The notes beneath the pieces were generated by a model. The model was not told the DNA's origin. It saw only the letters and a program-made list of their open reading frames with translations, and ran no database searches. A stretch of DNA of 64,000 nt from Atopsyche davidsoni (lineage: Eukaryota > Arthropoda > Insecta > Trichoptera > Hydrobiosidae). A program made the translations under genes and the position numbers. Positions 36,371-48,450 of this stretch are shown here, one piece after another; positions within the stretch are counted from its first letter, which is position 1; every line of letters starts with the position of its first letter. The stretch covers positions 3,782,001 to 3,846,000 of the forward strand of contig JAILWY010000006.1 of the NCBI GenBank assembly GCA_022113835.1, in the 5' to 3' direction.

Positions 36371-36770
36371 ACCTTCTACAAAATGGCAGTGTTTCCGCGA
36401 GTGAAAAAATCATGGCAATGTTTAAAATTTAAGCTTCAATAGATTCGTTAGATTTTTAATCTACTTTAATATTGTATAAAGAACTGATTATTGCAAATGG
36501 CCAACCGGTGTATCAATAAATACTGTGTAAATTTAACTTGTTATAGTAATTTTATAAAAGTAGGATATAAGTTTAATTATTTATTTTCAAATATGCAAAT
36601 GACAGAGGGTCTTGTAAAAAATATATAAAAAAATCCTATCGTTTGTAATAATTATTGTAACTATTTATGTACTTGAGAGTTACGGTGATATCGATGTGTA
36701 GAGATGCCCCTCACGGGGGTCATTTGCGATTATTTTAAAAATTGAATAAATTTAGTTTATATTGGCTGGG

Positions 36771-39204
36771 ATATAATAAAATATATTCATCTCTTCCTGT
36801 GTTTATTTTCAATACATAACTAAAGAGATAAGATTCGTTTCGCCATACACAAACACAAAACGTATTACTAACGCGCATTGAATGATTATAATATTTTCAC
36901 TAATTCATAACTAAATATCTTAAATACCAATTAATAAATCTAAAAGAAGGGTTTTTTGTTATACATTTTAAAAATTAAGCCATTCACCAGTTATTTGCTA
37001 AATATAAAATACCAATATTTTATTTATATAAAATAAAAACATTTTGTTAAAATTATTATATTATCTGAGATTTGTATCCTCTTTTGCAAATATAGAAAAA
37101 AAAACATTTTTTGATCAAAAAAGACGCCCTTGTAAGGTTTACAAAGTATTTCTAGAAAATCATCATAATAAACCCAGGTGATACATAATTAACAATTGGT
37201 TTTCAACTATGAAAATAATGTACTAAGAAATATTCAAGTTTTAAAACGTAAGTAAGTTCATTTCTAAATAATTCAGAGCTTTTCATTTCCTAAATAACGG
37301 CCATTTTCATTTCCTAAAAATAAATAAAGTGTTTTTCACCGATATTGCGCGAGTCAGTTCAATATATTGGTGGAGAATAAAATGAATATAACCATTAGTT
37401 TTGTAATATTTGTGTTGCGACAAGAATGGCCGCGGGAGACAAGATACTTGGTGTGACGACGTGATGACAGTCCACATTATATATTCACAAATAGTAAAAC
37501 AGCATCAAATTCCTCGAGTAACTCAATACGGGAACTCTACTCTAAAGCGAGCAAGTTCACTCGCCCAGTGAAAACACACTGTTCTGCGCGTGCATATTTT
37601 TATAACTTAAACAGGATACGTCAATTATGTCCTGGAAATGCGGTAATATTATATGAAATATAAGTTAATATCCTGTTTGTTCTTCTCATATTGTACTGTC
37701 ATAATTCAGTGTCAGTAAACTCATAGATCTCAACCAATTTTAAATAATATATTTTGCGTATTTTATTATTGTTTATCATTACTACATGGAATTGTAGAAA
37801 TTCTATGAAACGATTGCAAGTTGCTTTCTTGTTGATTTGTTTCATATTGTACTAGCATATTGTTATTACATCTTTAAAGATATTTAACATGAGTATTTTA
37901 GAAAATGATTAATCACTAACCGGATCACTTTAGTGGGCATTTATTATAAATTATAATTTTCAGTGTATAACTCTTTGTGTTAATTAATATATACGAAAGC
38001 CGCAAGCTTTATGTCTGATAAATATGGTATGTCGCATAACCAACGGATGGTAAAAAATCATATTAATTAAATAACATTCTTTTGAAGATAAATAATTTAC
38101 ATTCTACACGATACAGGTGTTATAGTTTTTAAGATACACTGTAAAATTTAAAAAATAACTTCTTTAAATCACGATGAAAACTAATTACTGTTAATAATTC
38201 GGTGGTTTTATTCGTGATATAAATTAATCAAGTTTGATGGAAAATATTAACAGTTGGTTAATAAATATTTAAATGATATTATGTGGTCTAATTTATAGTT
38301 CAATAATTATACTTATGATTATATGCCATTAAGAAATTCAAGAAGGCGCCACTGGAATCAAAGGTCGCATTGTTGTATAATAATATAATTTTTTTAAGAT
38401 ATCATAACATAAGTTAGGCTAAAACAAACTTAATAATAATTATACAAGATAAGGCAATAATACCAAGCGGTTGAATAAAAATTGTACACCAAATTATTTC
38501 AAATTATATGAGGTCATTTTAAAGGAAACGTCAAAAAATAAATAAATGTTAAAAATATAACAGACAAGAGAAGATACTTAGTCAATTAGTCCATTGGCAT
38601 TTCGGATTTGTTTAGGGATTTTCGGTCACGGCTAAAGCGGCGCGACCGTATGACTGCATTTCGATTGTCGTGATGTTTCTATACTAGCGAACACCTCAAT
38701 ATTTTATATGTGATTAATCCCATTGGTTCCCTCATACGAACCTACATAGCTGTATTCTTAATATTTATTCGTTATTAGGAATACGTTAATTTTATACCAA
38801 CACATGATCCTTTGTTGCAACCTTTTTTAAATTTCAAATAAATGAAAAGTGAATTAAATGAAAAATGAAGTTAGTTTATAAATATCATAAATATCCATAA
38901 ATTTAACAATAAATAAAATATATATATTTATAAATATGTCTAATAAAATTAAAAATACCCCTTCAAAATGCCATTTACAATTTGATTTAGGTTATCTTTA
39001 CCCGAGTTAAAACATAACTCTAGAATACCGTGTCAAATAAATACGTAAAATGTATTAACAATTTCATTAATTTGTACGATGCATTACTACCAACACTCTA
39101 AGACCCTAAGTTTATCTATCAAAGGTACTAGTAGAGGCTTAGTTTGCAAAATATAAATAAGTACTAATTACCAACCATCTGAAAATATGCTCTTTTTTGT
39201 AGCA
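36771..39204. other. AT-rich noncoding DNA downstream of natalisin
   Basis: No coding frame, RNA gene or transposon end was recognised. A slightly GC-richer piece at 37400-37600 is unremarkable. Confidence 0.5.
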
Positions 39205-39385
39205 TAAAGGCCTCTACATACGAGGCGACACAACATGCGACCGATTTGCAATCGGCAAATTACGTCCCTTTATATTGATTGGGTGTTCTCTATAGTTTTT
39301 CCTAAGTAAACAACGAAACGCAGTATGCAATTGGCTGATTGCAAATCGGTCGCTTGTCGTGTCGCGACGTGTGTAGAGGGCTTTA
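39205..39385. mobile_element. MITE with long TIRs and TA target duplication
   Basis: The element 39207-39383 (177 bp) begins AAGGCCTCTACATACGAGG and ends with the near inverse ...CGTGTGTAGAGGGCTT. The inverted repeats extend about 48 bp with a few mismatches and share CGACCGATTTGCAATC. TA lies directly outside each end (39205-39206, 39384-39385), as in Tc1/mariner-type MITEs. It has no coding capacity. Confidence 0.8.
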
Positions 39386-40009
39386 ATTAGCATGTTCTAT
39401 TTTCAATATAATAATCAAAGTAATTATCAAAGAGAAAAAACAATATGTTGATAAAAAGAACAGGATATCAGTTCAGAAGGGTCAGGACCAAACGAGTCAT
39501 GGTCTGATACGTTATCATTTTTCTGTCAACAAGTTTACATGATTTTTATATTTAATGAAAAAAAAACTGATATCGAATAATGTGAGTTGTAACTTTTTGA
39601 TTCCTGCTAATAAAGAAAGATAAACGGTAGAAACGACATTTGTAATTTCTTGTAAGAACGGATCGGTAATAAATAAATGACATCCTGTATAAGGGTAGTA
39701 CATACTCTGTATATAGAACGAATGTCTATTGTAATATCGGAGACAAACAATCTCATACATTGTATACAATTTTGCATACTGTTTTCGTTATAAAGCAGTA
39801 TCAAACGGGCAAACGCAAAGATTTATGTGAATTCCTAAAAAGTTGAGTGAATTACTGTTGCAAAAAAGATATTGCAAGATAAAAAACAATAAAATGATAA
39901 AAGTAAATCATTTCATTCAAATGGATTCAAAACGTTTTTAAGTTTTTGTTTGTGAAGTTACGACAAGAAAATGTCCTCAACTTCATTCTTATTTCCGTTG
40001 GGAAGATTA

Positions 40010-40420
40010 AAGTCTGAAATTTCAGAATCATTCAGCCGAGAATAGCACGTACCAACGGCCGCAGTAACGAACCAACATTAATTGATGATTTTTTCACGAA
40101 CTAAATGTTTGTAGGAAAAGGTTTCGAATATAACTGATCCAAGCAGATATTGACAGAGGCACATGATGCTAATAAATATAAAATAAATAATTATAGTTCC
40201 CGACTAATGTGCGATAACATTTCAATGCAAAATTCCTCGAGCATCGCTCCGTATAACAAAGCCCGGCACTCAGCGTGGGTGTGTTCCCAGGCTGAGCTCG
40301 GGCGCAAACCACGTGGGAACTTCACCTGCGACCCTTAACTCCCGGTGACATCTGTGGAGCGGTCGCCGAAGCCAGCCGCTGTCCGAGTATGGAGTCGTAA
40401 TTGAAAAGTCGGGATGGAGT
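40010..40420. promoter_or_regulatory. GC-richer island, candidate CRE
   Basis: An extended block contains CACGTACCAACGGCCGCAGT, GGCTGAGCTCGGGCGC and CGCCGAAGCCAGCCGCTG. The open frame at 40150-40338 is not recognisable. Candidate regulatory element by composition. Confidence 0.2.
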
Positions 40421-41074
40421 GTACGCGGCATAAATTATATGAGCCAAAGGTCTAAGGAGGCTTTTATTGGTGCATTTAATGGGTGAGAAGCCTTCGAATG
40501 GGCTGAATGCTACCTATGTTGTTTTGCATCGGGAAATATTACTGTCGAGACTTAATTTAATAGTTGCACTCTAAGAGTGCAATAATAAAATATGTATATA
40601 TATATATATATACATATATTAGAGACGTAATTAGATAATTACTAAATAAACTATTTTAATAATATAAGTAAATGGGTTTAAGAAAATAAGGGACTACCAA
40701 GAATATACCCAAATAAATACTATATAAGGACCTATGGAATTTTTTTTTTATCAATTAATACAAAATTCGTACATTTTGTACTTATTTATTTTATTTCCAT
40801 TACAAGTTTTTTTTTAATGTCTAAAATATATTATATATCAACAATTAATGGAATAATATTTGATCTCGAGCAATTATATTATGTCTTAATTTATTTATCA
40901 TTGAACAGAGAAAAGCCTTCACATGTCAGTAATTTTTTAGTAATATAATCAATTATACGATTTCAGACATACATCTAAAAAAATAACTAATAGAAATTCA
41001 TATATAAGAAGCGTTCTTAGATACTCGAATATGATTTATATAAATTATTTTCTCTAATAGATCATTAATGAATG

Positions 41075-41330
41075 TCAGGCGGTAATAAAGCTATCTCCGT
41101 GAGTTTCGCAAGAGATCCCGGAGCGGACGTCTCGCAACATCGCGCGGCCCAGAATCACTGAAGTAGCCGCAGACTTATGGGCATTGAGAAACAATAAAAG
41201 GGATTGATAAATCAATGCTCAGAACTGGAGTGAATAAATCACTTCGATAGAATCGGACGAATAAGGACCGCGAGAGGGCCGTATCACGAGGACCTAGGCG
41301 GTCGTGACTAGTGTTGATTGTATCGACTGT
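41075..41330. promoter_or_regulatory. GC-richer island, candidate CRE
   Basis: Contains GATCCCGGAGCGGACGTCTC and ACATCGCGCGGCCCAG near 41115-41155 and CCGCGAGAGGGCCG near 41270. There is no supported coding frame. Confidence 0.2.
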
Positions 41331-41999
41331 TCTCAATTATTAACGCAAATGCTAGGGGTATTTTTGAAAATAATTAATGTGGGGGATTATTGTCGCTCGT
41401 AGTGCAAAATATGAACTCGTATTTTTTGTAAGAAGTCCAAAGAAAGAAAAGAGTGACAATTGAGACATTTTTGTTTCGGTATTGATTTTTAAAAAATCGA
41501 AAGATATACAATAGTTATGAAAAAAATACACTTACATGTAAAATAACACAAATTAAAGACAGGGAGGTTTGATAAGTTGTCCTTAAAGAGGAATCAAAAA
41601 TCTGTTTATGTTTTTAAATAAAGTATTTTAACTTTGATTTAGGCTTAAAGAGAATTTAAAATCAATGTTTTTAATTATAAAAACGTATGCATTGAAAACA
41701 AATAAATCTAATAATTTATTTACTATACAATACAATGTAAAAATATTATCATAAAAGTGAGGCTACGTATCATTGAAATTAAAAACATTCAAGATATTCT
41801 GCAGGGTGTATAATGCTTTATTTCTTGTTTAAACTTCATGTAATCGATTTATTTTTAACATTAAAGTAAGATTTTATTAATTTTTGGTGTGGTTAGATAT
41901 CAAATAGGACAACTTGATTCTAAAATAACATTATACTCGTAAGTTAGAAATTACTTCACCCGTATTCTATACTTTGTACGCATTGGGAGATTATTTGAT

Positions 42000-42240
42000 C
42001 GCCAGTAAGTCAGTATAAATATTGCCTAAGATCTGACGACTTCACGCAGGCTGACTTCTTCCCGAAATAAGTCAGACAGTCTGTCGGGCGGTGAGTTATA
42101 TGCGCCTCCACCAGGAACGCAGCCGAATGCAACCAAACACGTTTGTGAGGAACACCAGAGAGCATCGTCGAGAGATCAGGCGATCGACGAGAGAATGGTG
42201 GTCCTGTCGAATAGGGTGAGATGATGGACACAGTGGGATA
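42000..42240. promoter_or_regulatory. GC-richer island, candidate CRE
   Basis: A block of balanced composition with CTGTCGGGCGGTGAG and GATCAGGCGATCGACGAG. The minus frame across it (42010-42231) shows no known motif. Candidate CRE. Confidence 0.15.
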
Positions 42241-42843
42241 AGGAAAAGACCCACTCCCTACTCCAACTCTATAAATATTTGGTTAAAAACAATGTGTCGG
42301 TGAATAATTTAATACAAGATAATTTTATTGTTGGAATAATAAATTTCCGCCAATTTTTTTCTCGCGTCTCATTTGTTATTTTGATAAATATAAATATATA
42401 ATAATTTTACGAAGTTTGAATTACTTTTATACATAATTAATTAAAGCAAATAGTTTAAATACACATTCGTTAAAAGTCAAAAAGATATCCAGGCGATGTA
42501 TTTATATTGGAAATACAATTAAACATTGAGTATTTGATCAGGTCTAAAGCATATCCGTGAATGTACTGAAGAGACGCCGACTATATGACAGTAATAAGGA
42601 GCATAAAGTCATTTGGTCAGAAACCAATTTGAAATCTCAGTCCATAGGTTCGTAAATATTGAACATTATTGCCGGGTGTGGGTCGACATTATGTTCAACA
42701 TGCTTTGACCGATCTCGTATTTTGCGGATTTAAGATTTGAACACAATCTTTAAAATAATTTCGGTGGATTAATTTGATTAACCAAAACAAAATTGTAAAA
42801 ATATAACAATGGGGTTTGAAGGCTTAATTTAAAATGGTTAAAA

Positions 42844-42876
42844 GTGAAAGAAAAAGTTCCCAACTTTTTCTTTCAC
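42844..42876. repeat. Perfect 15-bp hairpin
   Basis: GTGAAAGAAAAAGTT (42844-42858) is followed after CCC by its exact inverse complement (42862-42876). It is a very tight purine/pyrimidine hairpin. It may be a terminator-like or recombination-prone sequence, or chance. Confidence 0.6.
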
Positions 42877-43366
42877 TCCCAGGGCAAAATCACTCATGAA
42901 AAATTATATGATGGGTTACGTTGGAATTTGATATTTCCGATTCCCTAATGTAATTAGAAATAAACATCTGAAATTGTTTGGGTTATGGAATATTACTAAT
43001 TGAAGGAAAAATATTATTTCAATAAATCCGTTATATAGCATTAAGTAACCATCTAGGGATACAATATTAACTAATTTATTGTTTTTAAGAAGTAAAATGA
43101 TATTGAAAGCAACTCCGTATATTAAAGAAATGATGGTGTCAGTCGAAATAAGAGCAAATTATAAAAATATTTTTAAATACTTAAATACATTTTTACTTTA
43201 CATTGAAACACAATACCAAATCAACGTTAGATTGGGTTAATTAATTCTTTTATAATAATGATTCGATTTCTTTCATGCTTATTTTTATTACTTTCTTCAT
43301 AATAAGCCAAAATAATTTAATCTTATCGAGGGACAAGGCATTTGATTCGTGAAGATCCATTATTAT

Positions 43367-43544
43367 AATGATAAAAGTACCTTTGTATTTTGTCTTCACA
43401 TTGAGTTTATTAAAATTATTTGCATTACTAGTTTCGACCCAATACACTGGGTCATCATCAGATGCATAACTAAACTAGTTTAGTAATGCAAATAATTTAA
43501 ATAAACTCACAATGAAGACAAAATACAAAGGTACTTTTATCATT
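43367..43544. mobile_element. Palindromic foldback element
   Basis: The left arm (43367-43430) and right arm (43481-43544) are inverted copies of about 64 bp with few mismatches (AATGATAAAAGTACCTTTGT near each outer end). The 50-bp centre contains CTAGTTTCGACCC, GGGTCATCATCAGATGC and a small inner palindrome. It is a MITE-like foldback without coding capacity. Frames on the two strands that share KTKYKGTFII arise from the palindrome. Confidence 0.75.
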
Positions 43545-43619
43545 CTATTACAAAATAATTTACACACAAAAAAGCTCCAAGTGCAACAAGTCTCTGTCAC
43601 CGTAAACTTCAGGGCTATT

Positions 43620-43780
43620 TCTGGTATTGTTTTGTACCTACGGATATCAGACATCCTCCGCGCCAGGACCTCCCAGGGATGCGGGCATCCCCGGCGCGTC
43701 GCCGTGTTCCCTTAACTGAGATAAATAAAGTTAAAAGTGCGGTAAAGGTACAAAAGGACACCGGCGACGCAGTATCACAA
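43620..43780. promoter_or_regulatory. GC-rich islet
   Basis: Contains CCTCCGCGCCAGGACC and GGGCATCCCCGGCGCGTCGC. No coding support. Possible CRE. Confidence 0.18.
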
Positions 43781-45109
43781 CACCTTGATTGTATTGTATT
43801 TTTTGTGTTTACTTCTTAAAGAATTCTCCATTATGGCCCGTGTAAGCATTTGAAATGGCATTAATTTTATTAAGTACAGATCTATCTGTTTGTAACATGT
43901 TTGGTAGGAGTAAAAGCATATATGGAATGACATGACTTAAGCTAGTTTTATTACAGATAAATTTAAAATGTAAGTTAATACTTAAAACAAATACTTAGCA
44001 GACTTAGAATATAAGACCACCGGTGAGAGTTCAGAGGTTCAAATATCCTATATAGTAAGTGCATCTAGCAACTTATGGCAATGATTTCTAAATTTATGTC
44101 CATATCAATTTTGTAGAAGATATACTTTGAAGATATCTAAATTATCTTAAACAGGTTATAAAACGTATAATTTACAATTACTACGAAAACCAAATAAACT
44201 TACATAGAATAACCTCAGGTTTAAAAACAACAGATCTTGCGTGTGGATATGCATATTATGCGTTGTAAAAATATGTTTATGGAAATTTTCTCGAATTAAT
44301 AAGGATATTATTTATTCCAAATGGTAAGCTTAACTTTTATAAATATATTGGACAAAAAGTTAGCAACTGTTTTCAGATACCATTTTTTCATATATATAGT
44401 ATGAGAGAAAAATATCACAATATTGTGATTATTATAATAAATAACTAGGCTTATTAGTATTTCCATGAATGAGTTGACAAATTTCCGTTATTTTTGAGTC
44501 AGATATTAATCAGATCGGACTCAGAGGAATGCCATGAGTTATTTATCGCACCTCGATTTTACGATCTCACGAATATCTCAGAGTAAACAAACTATACATT
44601 TTACAAAAATTAAGCTCGCCACATCAATATTCCAGACATATTTTAAAATAGTTCTAGTGGGCTGCAAGCGTAAACAACCGACAAAATTGACCACTTCATC
44701 AAGTTTGTTATTTTCTTGGCTGAAAAGCAATATTTTATTAAGACGTGCAAAAATAAGTTTAGGAATATTTATTAGTTAAATAATGGTTGTCATTGTTTGT
44801 ACTATATATATATGGTATAAACCTTACAAAGACAACGATTGAAAATCTGTCAAATACACCATACCAGTCGAATATAGTGCTTGTTACTTAAATCACATAT
44901 AGTATTTTAGCATCTGTAAAAAAGTGCCTTCAAAAGTCTCTATACATACGTCTTATAAGGCAACGGAAAATAAAAATGGAGATATATTTCAAGCAGAAAG
45001 CAATACTATATATTTTAACACAATCACCATAATTTGAATAGAGCATCCCATTTTATTTATAATATAATTATGGATATTTGTGCAAAACAGGTACCTAATT
45101 ATTTTGACG

Positions 45110-45260
45110 AGATAATTGGCTCGGCCGCAGAAGGCGCGCGCCCATCGTATAAAAACGGCAGTTAAATATCATCCCAGCGCGGCTCCACTACCCAAGTGAG
45201 AATCATCTGCGAGTAATGCTTGTAATTTGCTAGGTATACCTGCACTCGCTGCTCAGCGAT
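45110..45260. promoter_or_regulatory. GC-rich islet
   Basis: Contains GGCTCGGCCGCAGAAGGCGC and CCCAGCGCGGCTCC next to TATAAAAACGGC, which could act as a TATA box, but no transcript is evident. Candidate CRE. Confidence 0.2.
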
Positions 45261-45999
45261 GAACATAATTCATAATACACTTGGAATAATTTAGCGATTG
45301 ATATAATTTCGCAGATTAAAAGAACATGAATACGGAATCAGTTTCACGAAACATTATACATGATTACTGTGTTTTAGAGGCGCTGATTTATAGTGTATCG
45401 TAAATTGACCTTCCAATCTGGGAAAAGTAAAATAAGAAGAAAATTTTATATTTTTATATGCAACTATTCTTTAAAAATGATATGCTATGGCTGTTAAAGA
45501 TATCATGAGTAAATGGCACAGAAAACTTGAATTCTTAAAACTTATTCGTAATGCTATTTAAGAAATATTTGGAAGAAATAGTGGAATCTGTTTTGTGATA
45601 TAAGTGACTTTTCAGTTGTGCACAACATTTTGAAATCTCTCATGTTTTTTTTAATAAATACTGTATCGATATTTATCTTAGTAAAGTTCGATATAATTTT
45701 AAATCTGGAAATACGTTAAATCAAAAATGAGACATTTTACTGTAAATTGATTATTTTTTTAAGAAGCTATAAAAACTGCGTTCTTTTTTATCACTCAAAA
45801 TAATAAGCTGATAAATTTTTATAATAAATAAACGTCGAATTATTTATTCCACGGATGTAGATGTTTGTTGTTCTTCTTCTCTCGAATATGTTAAGACCGC
45901 AGATAATATATTGAACAGTATATTAAGGATAAATTTTTATGCAAAAAATGTTTTAATTTATTGCAATAAGGCTTCAAGCATACATTGTAGTAACGATGC

Positions 46000-46290
46000 A
46001 TTGTTTGTGAGAAATGGCGAGCGGCTGGCCGGCAGCGGACCGATGAACTTATTACGAGTTAATTTATAGGACGCAGTGCGTTCGTGGATTGATGAAACCG
46101 AGATGCGGTCATTAAAAATCATCATTTGGAAAGTGATCAATCATCCAAAATTAAATCGAAGCGGTCATAAATCAAGCCATCGTCAAAAAAAGAGAATGTA
46201 TTAAAGATGAGCAGTGATGGTGAAACGGCCGAGTGGAAGTTGCGCACAAATGTGCCGCGCACGTTCACGCGCGACCACTTCGTCCGAAAC
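46000..46290. promoter_or_regulatory. GC-richer island with paired TCATTA/TCATCA words
   Basis: Contains GGCGAGCGGCTGGCCGGCAG, GGTCATTAAAAATCATCATT and GTGCCGCGCACGTTCACGCG. Both antisense frames lack known motifs. Candidate CRE. Confidence 0.2.
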
Positions 46291-48174
46291 GTGACTACTC
46301 TTAAAAATTGAAAAACCAACATTTTTACTGATTATCGTAATGTATTTATAAGTCTGTATATTTTATGTATCTCTGTTGATGAATCCGTGTTGCAGGTTTT
46401 AAGTCTGTTTTAGACGGTTATAATGGTAAACATGTAAATAGATTTATATTAATTTCTTTTTAATATAAATATCTTTCTTCATTTTGATTAAATTACTATT
46501 TAGAGTTCAAGACTTTATTAACAAATATTACATTTTTAATTGTATGTGTTAATTCGTACAACTTCGCTTACAACAAAGACAAACTACACTTTGTCCAACG
46601 AAAGTTATGTAAAAAAATAAAATTAATAATTATTGCCTACTGTGGCAAGATTTGTAGTTATAACTATAAATTATCGGTTCTATTTATATTCATTCCTCGA
46701 TTTATTATTTTGCAATGGTATGGCGAGGAGACATTTAACATTATAAATATATTGATATATTAACAATAATACAAATAAAAGTATCTATGTTTATAAGTTA
46801 GCACACAATCAAGATTTATTAAAATTTAATTAAATCAATGTTTGACATCATTTACGAGACCAAAAACTTGCTTTATATTACTCCACATACGTGATTTAAT
46901 AAAATTTTGATGTAGACATAAAAAAACTATTTTTTCTAATAAGATTAGGTCAAAAAAATATCAACATAAAATAAAAAAATAGCTTTAGGTCAAATCGGTG
47001 TTGCTTCGGTTCATTCTTATCGACAAGATGGAGTATAAAAGTGCGAGACTTCGATTGGAATGCGTGATGTTTCTACAAGACAAGGCAGAAATGAGATAGC
47101 CCGGGGGATTCGAGAGGAAATCTTAGTTCTGAATAATGAACGGCAATATCGTTTCATCTTGGGTATCGACGCGTAGCTGTCTTTAAAATAACCGCACATG
47201 TTGTTTTAGTGTGCAATTAGTTCAATTCATATCTCAATCGAACGAAGAGAAATCGCGTTAACTTCTGACCTGTGTAAAAGTTCTATGAATCCATTAGTGA
47301 AATAGTTAAACATCTCAGTATTATTTTTTGAAGTATGCCTAACGATTAGACGATATAGTTGCACGATTATCAGCACAAAAAAAATCAGCTGGGAGATGAT
47401 ATCAACAAGTTGTTTTTACAGCATATTTTAGTAGGATTTTTTTAAAATTATTCTGTCGTAAATATTGTATAAAAACCTTGCTTCAAAGGTTAATATTTGA
47501 CGAGTGTTTGTTTCATCTTCGAATTTAGTATTTTTTCGCATTGCTAGTTTGCAAGCTAGTAATTATCTAAATTTCAAAATAAAATATGTATATTTTCAAA
47601 AAATCATACGACTTTTACATACAGTTAACAATGAAATTCATTATCTAAAGTAGGCACGAAAAAAGCACTAAAAATACTGTACATAAAAAATACCCAAGCC
47701 CAAGCATAAAAACACATCGCAAACTAACGGCATTATATTAAAAAAGGTGTTATCCTTTTAGTAATAACATAAATAAAATATTTTATATAGCCTATAGCCA
47801 ATTGTTAATTTGTGCCTTAGTAGAATGTGTCAATAAGTCAATTATCAATTTTCAAGAATATATGTGGTTGTATTGTGGAACCCTTCGGCCAATGGGACCC
47901 TCCTTAACCCTAAACGATGGCTATTTAGGGTCCACCGCAGTTCAGTCATATCCTCATTGCATTTTTTCGACCAACAATGTATTTGCTTTACTGATTGGAT
48001 GTATGTTAAAAGTTGTATGGAATATATAAAAACAAAACCACACACTGCTATATTTGTTATATATTATTATGATATACACATATTATTTATAAAAATAAAG
48101 TATTATAAATTAAGTAAATCCGATTAAATACACATAGTTTATATTTTTACATCTTTGATGCGATAGCCCTGAGT

Positions 48175-48450
48175 CTTTTTGCGTGCGTTAGCGGCAAGTC
48201 GAACAGCCGATGAGTCGAAACTTAAAATCGTGTCTTGTTTTGGAACAAATTAAAAAAGGATTTATACGCAGCGAGTGGCGAGACCGCGGGACATCGGCAC
48301 TCGATCCATCAGGGACCCGCCAAGCAGATGTGTGCCGCGAATTCGGTATCGGTTCTTTGAAAAGACCTGTGCTTCAATATTATTTAACACCCGCCTCGCC
48401 ATACGGCAGATTTGCATATCGACAGGGAGCCAAACGCACGTAACCGACTT
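48175..48450. promoter_or_regulatory. GC-richer island, candidate CRE
   Basis: Overlapping frames on both strands are stop-free for 60-77 codons, a sign of composition rather than coding. Contains GCGAGACCGCGGGACATC and CCCGCCTCGCCATACGG. Confidence 0.18.

Larger units (their letters stand above)
34105..36770 (+). other. Coding exon 2 and 3' UTR of the natalisin transcript
   Basis: Begins after the acceptor TTTTTGTTACAG at 34104. Only 10 bp of 5' UTR lie before the ATG at 34115. AATAAA polyadenylation signals are at 36515-36520 and 36745-36750. The second is followed by GT-rich sequence near 36795, so the 3' end is near 36770 and approximate. Confidence 0.65.
39386..43366. other. Noncoding DNA with GC islands
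   Basis: AT-rich with GC islands at 40010-40420, 41075-41330 and 42000-42240, a short AT run at 40593-40612 and a small hairpin TTGCACTC/GAGTGCAA at about 40563-40581. No gene supported. Confidence 0.5.

Noticed and set aside
39205..43544. CRISPR-like or phage-like arrays among the repeats
   Set aside because: The repeats are eukaryotic MITEs, foldbacks and microsatellites; no regular repeat-spacer pattern and no cas genes are present.
47864..48127. 87-codon + frame at a GC-richer spot (LWNPSANGTLLNPKRW)
   Set aside because: Overlaps other frames on both strands, has no splice or start context and no known motif.
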